From Dichotomicrobium sp046543175 (GTDB lineage: Bacteria; Pseudomonadota; Alphaproteobacteria; Rhizobiales; Rhodomicrobiaceae): a stretch of DNA of 8,510 nucleotides. A program made the translations under genes and the position numbers. Of this stretch, positions 1 through 5,702 are shown in pieces (within the stretch, counting starts at the first letter, position 1; each line of letters opens with the position of its first letter). A model generated the notes under the pieces. The model was not told the DNA's origin. It searched no databases and saw only the letters and a list, made by a program, of their open reading frames with translations. Location: assembly GCA_046543175.1 (NCBI GenBank), contig JBKGZY010000119.1, positions 1 through 8,510 on the forward strand, written 5' to 3'.

Positions 1-939
1 ATGCCGACACTCCTCATTACACATCCGGTTTTCGTGAAGCATGACACCGGCTTCGGCCATCCCGAGCGCCCCGACCGGCTGCGCGCCATCGAGCAGGCGC
101 TTGAGGATGAATCCTTCCAGTTTCTCCATAGGGAAGAGGCGCCGCTGGCCGACGAGGAAGCAATCGCGCGGATGCACGGGCCGGACTACATCGCGGCGCT
201 CAAGAAGGCTGCGCCGGCGAGCGGTCACATCTATGTCGATGGCGGCGACACGGTCATGTCGCCCGACAGTTGGGAAGCGGCGCTCCGGGCCGCGGGAGCG
301 GCGGTCACGGCCGTCGACCAGGTCATGAGCGGCGCTGTACGAAACGCCTTTTGCGTCGTGCGCCCGCCGGGGCATCATGCCGAAACGCGTCAGGCAATGG
401 GGTTCTGCCTGTTCAATAATGTGGCGATCGCCGCGGCGCATGCGCGGGCAGTGCATGGCATGGACCGCGTGGCGGTTGTCGATTTCGACGTGCATCACGG
501 CAACGGCACGCAGCACATGTTCTGGTCGGACGCCGACATGTTCTATGGCTCCACCCACCAGATGCCGCTTTTCCCCGGAACGGGGGCCTGGAGCGAGCAG
601 GGCGTCGCCGGGAATATCGTCAATGCGCCGCTACGCGCGGGCGACGATTCATACCATTTCCAGGAGGCGTTCGAGAGTCGTATCCTGCCGGCGCTGCATG
701 ATTTTTCGCCGGACCTCGTGATCATTTCGGCGGGTTTCGACGCCCATCGCGCCGATCCGATCGGCGGCCTCGCGCTCACCGAAGAGGATTTCGCCTGGGC
801 CACGCGGCGGCTGTCGGACGTTGCCAATCAGCATGCCGGGGGCAGGCTCGTCTCCGTGCTCGAGGGCGGTTACGATCTGGGCGGGCTGGCGCGGTCCGTG
901 GCGGCGCATCTGCGCGTCCTCATGGAATATTCGGCCTGA
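1..939 (+). CDS. Histone deacetylase family amidohydrolase (class II-like)
   Basis: A zinc-dependent deacetylase of the arginase/deacetylase fold, 312 aa, about the normal length for bacterial members. The residues needed for catalysis are visible: the paired active-site histidines in RPPGHHAE (H125, H126), the zinc ligands in DFDVHHGNGT (D163, H165) and AGFDAH (D247), and the GGY tyrosine (Y291). Known bacterial relatives remove acetyl groups from polyamines or other small amides, or are named AcuC-like or HDAH; the substrate here cannot be read from sequence. It has no signal peptide or membrane segment, so it is cytoplasmic. The ATG is the first base of the window, so the upstream region is unseen. 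The next gene, xseB, starts 52 bp after the stop on the same strand, so co-transcription is likely, and this pairing is common in rhizobial genomes. Family assignment is firm; substrate is unknown. Confidence 0.93.
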   Translation: MPTLLITHPVFVKHDTGFGHPERPDRLRAIEQALEDESFQFLHREEAPLADEEAIARMHGPDYIAALKKAAPASGHIYVDGGDTVMSPDSWEAALRAAGAAVTAVDQVMSGAVRNAFCVVRPPGHHAETRQAMGFCLFNNVAIAAAHARAVHGMDRVAVVDFDVHHGNGTQHMFWSDADMFYGSTHQMPLFPGTGAWSEQGVAGNIVNAPLRAGDDSYHFQEAFESRILPALHDFSPDLVIISAGFDAHRADPIGGLALTEEDFAWATRRLSDVANQHAGGRLVSVLEGGYDLGGLARSVAAHLRVLMEYSA

Positions 940-991
940 CGGTTGACCTCCGGCAACTCGATCGCGCGATACGGGGCAAGGAATTCAAACC

Positions 992-1252
992 ATGGCAAAA
1001 CAGCAGAACGCAGCCAATGCCGACATCAAGCAGATGTCCTTCGAACAGGCGCTCAAGGAACTGGAGCAGATCGTCGGACGGCTTGAGCGCGGCGATGTGG
1101 AACTGGAACAATCCATCGCCATCTATGAGCGGGGCGAAGCCTTGCGCGACCATTGCGACCGGCTGTTGCAGCGCGCCGAGGCGAAGGTGGACAAGATCAA
1201 CTTGAGCGAAGACGGCCAGCCGGCCGGCACCGCGCCGCTGGATGTGGAATAA
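992..1252 (+). CDS. xseB: Exodeoxyribonuclease VII small subunit
   Basis: Small subunit of exonuclease VII, which with several copies bound to the large subunit XseA degrades single-stranded DNA to oligonucleotides in repair and recombination. The 86 aa product has the family layout: a charged flexible start, the segment MSFEQALKELEQIVGRLERG (residues 15-34), then a second helix with SIAIYERGEALRDHC (41-55), forming the typical helical hairpin, and an acidic tail. Length is normal. The start is supported by AAGGAA at 978-983, 8 nt before the ATG. Its position between the HDAC-family gene and dxs is the usual alphaproteobacterial order. xseA is not in the window. Confidence 0.95.
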   Translation: MAKQQNAANADIKQMSFEQALKELEQIVGRLERGDVELEQSIAIYERGEALRDHCDRLLQRAEAKVDKINLSEDGQPAGTAPLDVE

Positions 1253-1423
1253 AATTGCGTGAGCCGCGCCAAGCGCGATAATCCAGCAAAACAAGTTGCT
1301 GCGTATCAAGCGTGACTTGCCTACAAGTTTTGCCGTCCCGGCGACGGAAATGTAGACTCCCGGCGACAGCGGGCGCCGGCCTGCGACGGTTGCCGCAACG
1401 GTGGTGTGGGGAAAGCGAACATT
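1253..1423 (+). other. xseB-dxs intergenic leader with short repeats
   Basis: A 171-base gap with no convincing small gene. It holds an exact 10-base direct repeat, TCCCGGCGAC, at 1336-1345 and 1358-1367 (22 bases from start to start). The first copy lies within a small hairpin whose 5-base arms CCGTC and GACGG are at 1333-1337 and 1343-1347. I see no clear -35/-10 pair and no known riboswitch. The gap is long enough for dxs to have its own promoter or a leader RNA, but nothing proves it. Confidence 0.35.
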
Positions 1424-3355
1424 GTGAACTCAGACAGCAAGACACCTCTTCTCGACGGGATCGACACGCCGGACGACCTGCGCGCGATGGACGAAAAGCA
1501 GTTGCGGCAGTTGGCCGACGAACTGCGCGCGGAAACCATCGACGCCGTCTCCGTCACCGGCGGGCATCTCGGCGCGGGGCTCGGGGTGATCGAGTTGACC
1601 GTCGCGCTGCATTACCTGTTCGACACGCCGAACGACCGGCTGATCTGGGATGTCGGCCACCAGGCCTACCCGCACAAGATCCTCACTGGCCGGCGTGACC
1701 GCATTCGCACGCTGCGCCAGCCTGGCGGCCTGTCAGGCTTCACCAAGCGGACGGAAAGCGAATACGACCCGTTCGGCGCCGCGCACTCTTCCACCTCGAT
1801 CTCGGCGGGCCTCGGCATGGCGGTCGCGCGCGATCTCAGCGAGGGGGACAACAATGTCGTCGCGGTGATTGGCGACGGGGCGCTCAGCGCCGGCATGGCC
1901 TACGAGGCGATGAACAACGCCGGAGCGATGGACAAGCGCCTGATCGTCATCCTGAACGACAACGACATGTCGATCGCCCCGCCTGTTGGCGCGATCAGCC
2001 ATTACCTGGCGCGGCTGACCTCCTCCGGAACTTACCTGTATCTGCGCGACATCGCGAAGCAGCTCGCCAAGCGCCTGCCCAAGGGCTGGGAGCGCCGGGC
2101 GGCGCGTGCGGAGGAGTACACGCGCAATTTCTGGACCGGCGGCACGCTGTTCGAGGAACTCGGCTTTTATTACGTCGGGCCGATCGACGGGCATAACCTC
2201 GATCACCTGATCCCGGTGCTGCGCAATGTGCGCGACGCCCAGCAGGGGCCGATCCTGGTTCACTGCGTAACGCAGAAGGGCAAGGGCTACGAACCCGCGG
2301 AAAACGCCGCCGACAAGTATCACGGCGTGTCGAAATTCGACGTTGTCACCGGGGCGCTGTCGAAGTCGAAGGGCAACGCGCCGAGCTACACCAAGGTTTT
2401 CGCCTCCAGCCTGATCGACGAAGCGCGGCGCGATGACAAGATCGTGGCCATCACGGCGGCCATGCCATCCGGCACCGGCCTCGACCTGTTCGGCGAGGAA
2501 TTCCCCGATCGCTGCTTCGATGTCGGCATCGCCGAGCAGCACGGCGTCACCTTTGCGGCCGGTCTCGCAACCGAAGGCTACAAGCCGTTCGCTGCGATCT
2601 ACTCGACCTTTCTCCAGCGCGCCTACGACCAGGTCGTGCATGACGTGGCGATTCAGCGTCTGCCGGTACGCTTCGCGCTCGACCGTGCGGGCTTCGTCGG
2701 CGCGGACGGCCCGACCCATGCCGGCTCGTTCGATGTCACCTATCTGTCCTGCCTGCCCGGCTTCGTCGTGATGGCGGCTGCGGACGAGGCCGAACTGCGC
2801 CACATGGTGGCGACGGCTGTGCAGATCGACGACCGGCCCAGCGCGCTGCGCTATCCGCGCGGGGAAGGCGTCGGCGTGGAGATGCCCGAACACGGCGTGC
2901 CGCTGGAGATCGGGCGCGGGCGGATCATGCGCGAAGGTAACAGCGTCGCGTTGCTGTCCTTCGGCGCGCGGCTTCAGGAATGCCTGTCGGCGGCGGACCA
3001 GCTTGCGCGCCACGGGCTTTCGACGACCGTGGCCGATGCACGCTTTGCCAAGCCGCTCGATCACGAGCTGGTCCGCAGGCTGGCGCACGAGCACGAGGTG
3101 GTCGTGACCATCGAGGAAGCCTCTGTCGGCGGCTTCGGCGGCCACGTGCTGCATTTCCTGGCGACGGACGGGCTGCTGGACCAGGGGCTGAAAATCCGCT
3201 CCCTTGTCCTGCCGGATCAGTTCGTCGATCAGGGCAAGCCCGAGCAGATGTATGCCGATGCCGGTCTCGATGCGCAGGGTATCGTGCGCACCGTGTTCGC
3301 CGCGCTCGGCCGGGAGATGATCGCGGACGGTTCCGACCGGGGTCTGGCAACGTAG
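1424..3355 (+). CDS. dxs: 1-deoxy-D-xylulose-5-phosphate synthase
   Basis: Condenses pyruvate and glyceraldehyde 3-phosphate, with thiamine diphosphate and Mg2+, to DXP. This is the first step of the MEP isoprenoid pathway and also feeds thiamine and pyridoxal synthesis. Family landmarks (numbered from the earlier GTG at 1406) are GGHLGAGLGVIELTVALH near the N-terminus, WDVGHQAYPHKILTGRRD, the ThDP/Mg motif GDG (156-158) leading to the NDND stretch, and the catalytic glutamate in DVGIAEQH (E377, equivalent to E. coli E370). The C-terminal transketolase domain is complete. I prefer GTG 1424 (643 aa): GGGGAAA lies at 1408-1414 with a 9-nt spacer, and the short lead before TPLLD matches remembered rhizobial starts. 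GTG 1406 (649 aa) lacks a visible ribosome site. The next gene is convergent, so dxs ends a transcription unit here. Confidence 0.97.
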   Translation: MNSDSKTPLLDGIDTPDDLRAMDEKQLRQLADELRAETIDAVSVTGGHLGAGLGVIELTVALHYLFDTPNDRLIWDVGHQAYPHKILTGRRDRIRTLRQPGGLSGFTKRTESEYDPFGAAHSSTSISAGLGMAVARDLSEGDNNVVAVIGDGALSAGMAYEAMNNAGAMDKRLIVILNDNDMSIAPPVGAISHYLARLTSSGTYLYLRDIAKQLAKRLPKGWERRAARAEEYTRNFWTGGTLFEELGFYYVGPIDGHNLDHLIPVLRNVRDAQQGPILVHCVTQKGKGYEPAENAADKYHGVSKFDVVTGALSKSKGNAPSYTKVFASSLIDEARRDDKIVAITAAMPSGTGLDLFGEEFPDRCFDVGIAEQHGVTFAAGLATEGYKPFAAIYSTFLQRAYDQVVHDVAIQRLPVRFALDRAGFVGADGPTHAGSFDVTYLSCLPGFVVMAAADEAELRHMVATAVQIDDRPSALRYPRGEGVGVEMPEHGVPLEIGRGRIMREGNSVALLSFGARLQECLSAADQLARHGLSTTVADARFAKPLDHELVRRLAHEHEVVVTIEEASVGGFGGHVLHFLATDGLLDQGLKIRSLVLPDQFVDQGKPEQMYADAGLDAQGIVRTVFAALGREMIADGSDRGLAT

Positions 3356-3357
3356 AA

Positions 3358-3475
3358 ACGCGATCCAAAGAGCAGGTACAGTGTCTCGGATCGCGCGCTG
3401 AAGCGCGATCCGAAAAGGCATCTTCCAGACGTGCTCGGGGACGGGAACCGGTTTTCAGATAAGTCGCGCGTCAAT
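3358..3475. repeat. Intergenic palindromic mosaic repeat, rhizobial style
   Basis: Directly visible is a perfect 11-base inverted repeat, TCGGATCGCGC at 3386-3396 and GCGCGATCCGA at 3403-3413, around a 6-base loop. A further CGCGATCC at 3359-3366 could pair instead with GGATCGCG at 3388-3395, giving two exclusive folds. About 30 bases on comes GGGAACCGGTTTTC (3443-3456), then TCGCGCGTCAA. The words GATCCGAAAA and GGAACCGGTTTTC are, from memory, typical of short dispersed intergenic repeats in Hyphomicrobiales (RIME-like elements). It lies in the convergent gap between dxs and the tautomerase gene and might help end both transcripts, but neither strand shows a T-run after the stem, so it is not a standard intrinsic terminator. 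Confidence 0.6.
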
Positions 3476-3478
3476 TCG

Positions 3479-3534
3479 AGTCGATGGAGCTGTATCCCGG
3501 TTCAAGCAGAACTGATGCGGTTCTAGCATCGACT
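3479..3534. repeat. Inverted repeat at the 3' end of the tautomerase gene
   Basis: Eight-base arms AGTCGATG (3479-3486) and CATCGACT (3527-3534) enclose a smaller hairpin with arms AGAAC (3508-3512) and GTTCT (3520-3524). The right arm overlaps the stop codon of the minus-strand tautomerase gene. Together these could form a stem with an internal hairpin near the transcript end. There is no T-run in either direction, so termination is only a guess. Confidence 0.3.
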
Positions 3535-3760
3535 ATTCCGCGCTGCTTCCCGCGGCGATCGCTTTCACCTTCTCCGACGTCAGCATCTCCCCGCCTATTG
3601 CCCAGTCCCCACTTTCAACCTCATTGATTTTGACCCAGGTGACACTGCGCATGTACTCACCTTCGACTGAGACCATCGCATCGGTCACCTTCTCGATCAG
3701 CGCCTGCTTCTGGCTGGGTGTAAAAACGTCGCGGATAATATGAATGTCAACGAGAGGCAT
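3533..3760 (-). CDS. Tautomerase family protein (4-oxalocrotonate tautomerase-like)
   Basis: A 75 aa protein of the tautomerase superfamily, which uses an N-terminal proline, exposed after Met removal, as a general base on keto-enol or related substrates. The product begins MPLVDIHI, giving Pro-1. A mid-protein arginine in YMRSVTWVKI (R38 counting Met), in the region of the 4-OT catalytic Arg-39, and the family motif GDWAIGG (residues 51-57) are present. Length is close to the 60-80 aa of the hexameric 4-OT group. A strong ribosome site, AAGGAG with a 6-nt spacer (complement of 3767-3772), fixes the start. It lies 59 bp downstream of the OsmC-family gene on the same strand, so the two are probably co-transcribed. 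The base composition looks a little more A/T-rich by eye than the flanking core genes. Substrate unknown. Confidence 0.88.
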   Translation of the reverse strand: MPLVDIHIIRDVFTPSQKQALIEKVTDAMVSVEGEYMRSVTWVKINEVESGDWAIGGEMLTSEKVKAIAAGSSAE

Positions 3761-3819
3761 GGTCGGCTCCTTCTTTCAAGGTTCTGCATTTCTGAGCGCC
3801 GGAGGTTGTTTCCCGCCGC

Positions 3820-4374
3820 TCAATCGGCGACCGTGTTGATCGCCGGTTCGCGAATTCTGGTTCCTACAGGAAGGTCGCTGCGCAGGGTCTGAAGGACGAC
3901 GCAGCACCGCTCTGCGGCGGATGTGAGCATGCTGATCTGCGCGGGGTCGACGCCTTCCGCGGCCTTGATGCCCACTTCGATATCAATCCGCTGGAAGCCG
4001 GCCGGCACATCGCGATCCACCAACAGGCAGCCCCGCACATCGGCAATTGCTCTCACCTGCACTTCAAGGGCTTCCAGGGCCACGCCCATGCGGGCAGCGG
4101 TCATCCGAAGGGTTGAATCCAGGCAGGCGGCCAGCGCCGCACAGAGAATGTCGCCTGGATTGGACGCGTCGTGGTCACCACCGACGGCGCGGTGGATGCC
4201 GAACCCCAGCGCGAGCTGATCGTCCCCGATGACCACCGTGCCGTGGAACGGGTCGGAGCCGATGCTTGCTGTTCGCGCGTGGTCGACGATCCCGGCTTCG
4301 CTCGGCCTTTCGCGATAGCGCCGGCGCAGCGGCTCTTGACGCCGGCTCACCATGTCATTCGCCTTTTCGTGCAT
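3820..4374 (-). CDS. OsmC/Ohr family protein
   Basis: A member of the OsmC/Ohr superfamily, whose studied members reduce organic hydroperoxides with a pair of cysteines; many others have no known substrate. The 184 aa product has the family signature GGDHDASNPGDILCAALAAC ending in the first cysteine (C84). The second lies in the C-terminal ERCCVVLQTL (C158, preceded by C157), where relatives have CPVxxTL. Residues 1-40 are a charged, arginine-rich lead. ATG 4374 is chosen because GGGAGC lies 6 nt upstream (complement of 4381-4386); the open frame runs on to 4566 but that extension overlaps the neighbouring gene and lacks family similarity. It sits 133 bp after the LuxR-type gene and 59 bp before the tautomerase gene, so it may belong to one operon or have its own promoter. 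Role as a peroxidase is likely but not certain. Confidence 0.88.
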   Translation of the reverse strand: MHEKANDMVSRRQEPLRRRYRERPSEAGIVDHARTASIGSDPFHGTVVIGDDQLALGFGIHRAVGGDHDASNPGDILCAALAACLDSTLRMTAARMGVALEALEVQVRAIADVRGCLLVDRDVPAGFQRIDIEVGIKAAEGVDPAQISMLTSAAERCCVVLQTLRSDLPVGTRIREPAINTVAD

Positions 4375-4390
4375 CGACCTGCTCCCAATA

Positions 4391-4420
4391 TGCCGCATCC
4401 GATGACTCGAGCATGCGGCA
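4391..4420 (-). promoter_or_regulatory. Inverted repeat upstream of the OsmC-family gene
   Basis: Perfect 8-base arms TGCCGCAT (4391-4398) and ATGCGGCA (4413-4420) are separated by 14 bases that include the palindrome CTCGAG. The element ends 16 bases upstream of the chosen OsmC start codon, just beyond its ribosome site. It could be an operator for the adjacent LuxR-type regulator or a leader hairpin. I could not find a convincing promoter beside it. Confidence 0.4.
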
Positions 4421-4490
4421 AGAACGAGCGCGGCGCATGAAGCATCCGTCCCATCGGTCGTCGATCGATTTTCGATTGGAGTGTTGAATT

Positions 4491-4506
4491 CGGGACGTTT
4501 GTCCCG
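4491..4506 (-). terminator. Short hairpin just after the LuxR-type gene stop
   Basis: A 6-base perfect stem, CGGGAC (4491-4496) with GTCCCG (4501-4506), and a 4-base loop, starts 1 base beyond the stop codon of the minus-strand hydrolase-LuxR gene. Read in that direction it is followed by AATTCAAC rather than a T-run, so at best it is a weak terminator or a structure that protects the mRNA end. Confidence 0.3.
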
Positions 4507-4507
4507 C

Positions 4508-5578
4508 TCAGTCGCGACCGAGGCCGGCGTCGCGGGCGGTAATGATCGCCTGGGCGCGGCTTGCAATGCCGAGTTTGCAGAAAATCATTGTCAGGTGATT
4601 ACGCACCGTTTTCTCGGAAATCCGCAACACCTCCGCCACGTCACGGTTGCTGAGGCCGCGAGCAACGGCGTTAAGGACTTGCTTCTCGCGCGCCGTCAGA
4701 TCGTCAAGCCCGATGGCGCTGCACCTGCCGGCATATCGCTCTGGCTCAAGGAAACTCGTGAACTCGCGGCAGAAATCCCCCCACGCGTCTTCGCCGGCAA
4801 GAAGGATGTGGTTGCGCGTTTCAAGCGGCACGAAGTGCGCATCCGGTATCAGCGAGGCGAGGTGGCGGCCGGCCTCGAACGGCACCATGGCGTCCTTGCG
4901 TCCGTGAAAGATCAGGGTCGGCGTTTCGATGCATGCGGCAATCTCGCGAAGATCGAACCGGTGGAAGGCATCCCACATCTGGCGTGCGTTGCGCGCCGAG
5001 GCGCTCCGCCGCTGCATTTCGCCGATCCATTGCAGCGCCTCCTTGCCGGCATCCGGCATGAGAAGATTGGCGAAAAGTTCGCGGAAGGCCCCGGTCTCCT
5101 TGCCCCAGCCGACTTCTATCATTTGCGATACGGCGCGCGCCTCTTGCGCGAGTCGCTCCGAGGTGCCCTCGACATAGGCGCCGAAGGGATAGCACCCGTA
5201 GAGGATGAGGCGGCTCACCCGATGCGGATGCCGGGCGGCATAGGCTGCGGCAACGACGCCGCCCTGGCACAGCCCGATCAGCGGAAAACGCGTCAGTCCG
5301 GCCGCGTCGGCAACCGCTTCCAGATCGTCGACCCAGCGTTCGAGCGAGAAGTCGTCGACACGGCGGTCGGACAACCCCGAGCCCCGGGCGTCGTAGCGGA
5401 TCAGGGTTCGCCGGTCGGAGAGCGCATCGAACCAGTGCCTCCAGACAGCACTACACCAGTCGAGGTCGAGGTGCGTGAACCAGTTCGCCACCCTGACCAG
5501 CGGCGGTCCCGTGCCCGTCTCGGCAAATGCTATCCCAACACCGTCCGCCGAGGTGCAAAATCGGACGCGTTGCCTCAT
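4508..5578 (-). CDS. Alpha/beta-hydrolase domain fused to LuxR-type HTH regulator
   Basis: A 356 aa two-domain protein. Residues about 5-280 form an alpha/beta-hydrolase: the HxxxDW-like start ANWFTHLDLDW, the YDARGSGLSD loop (62-71), the nucleophile elbow GLCQGG (102-107), an acid in GRKDAMVP (D229) and a histidine in ETRNHILL (H257). Residues about 292-350 are a LuxR/GerE helix-turn-helix, with LTAREKQVL, GLSNRDVAEVL, SEKTVRNHL and CKLGIASRAQAI. Such fusions are known in proteobacteria and are presumed to sense a small molecule through the hydrolase fold. Unusually, the nucleophile is Cys104 (codon TGC at 5269-5267), where remembered relatives have Ser; with D229 and H257 it still makes a possible triad, as in dienelactone hydrolases. 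An in-frame TAG 9 bases before the ATG excludes a longer start. No Shine-Dalgarno is seen. It probably regulates the two genes downstream and perhaps itself. Confidence 0.92.
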   Translation of the reverse strand: MRQRVRFCTSADGVGIAFAETGTGPPLVRVANWFTHLDLDWCSAVWRHWFDALSDRRTLIRYDARGSGLSDRRVDDFSLERWVDDLEAVADAAGLTRFPLIGLCQGGVVAAAYAARHPHRVSRLILYGCYPFGAYVEGTSERLAQEARAVSQMIEVGWGKETGAFRELFANLLMPDAGKEALQWIGEMQRRSASARNARQMWDAFHRFDLREIAACIETPTLIFHGRKDAMVPFEAGRHLASLIPDAHFVPLETRNHILLAGEDAWGDFCREFTSFLEPERYAGRCSAIGLDDLTAREKQVLNAVARGLSNRDVAEVLRISEKTVRNHLTMIFCKLGIASRAQAIITARDAGLGRD

Positions 5579-5584
5579 ACGGCT

Positions 5585-5613
5585 ATTCTAGGCAAGGCAA
5601 TTGTCCCGATAAA
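5585..5613 (-). promoter_or_regulatory. Candidate leaderless promoter of the hydrolase-LuxR gene
   Basis: On the minus strand TAGAAT (complement of 5585-5590) lies exactly 6 bases before the A of the ATG at 5578. A -10 box there would start transcription on or beside the ATG. The matching -35 region, 17 bases further upstream (complement of 5608-5613), reads TTTATC and agrees with TTGACA at only three positions. The absence of a ribosome-binding site before the gene fits a leaderless mRNA. The TAG is also the in-frame stop that bounds the gene. Confidence 0.4.
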
Positions 5614-5629
5614 GTCCCGCGACGACAAT
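5600..5629. promoter_or_regulatory. Inverted repeat in the divergent LuxR-tlyA gap
   Basis: ATTGTC (5600-5605) and GACAAT (5624-5629) are inverted copies separated by 18 bases, overlying the possible -35 region of the minus-strand regulator gene. A GTCCCG direct repeat (5603-5608, 5614-5619) lies across the left part. It is a candidate operator for autoregulation, but 6-base arms can arise by chance. Confidence 0.25.
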
Positions 5630-5702
5630 CGCGCGACAGCAAGGACAGCCGCGCCGCGAGGAAGCGCGCTCCCGGCGGCGCAAGGCGCACGGGATTGACC
5701 CC

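Noticed and set aside
3386..3413. CRISPR-like or terminator reading of the 11-base palindrome after dxs
   Set aside because: There is no regular repeat-spacer series, and no T-run follows on either strand; a dispersed intergenic repeat explains it better.
1733..3421. 562-codon open frame on the minus strand across dxs
   Set aside because: It lies antisense to a clear dxs gene. Long opposite-strand frames are expected in GC-rich coding DNA, and the product shows no recognisable domain.
4375..4566. N-terminal extension of the OsmC-family gene to 4566
   Set aside because: The extra 64 residues lack family similarity and would overlap the upstream gene; ATG 4374 has a good ribosome site.
4481..5698. 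405-codon plus-strand frame
   Set aside because: It is antisense to the hydrolase-LuxR gene, whose domains and motifs are unmistakable; the plus-strand product has none.
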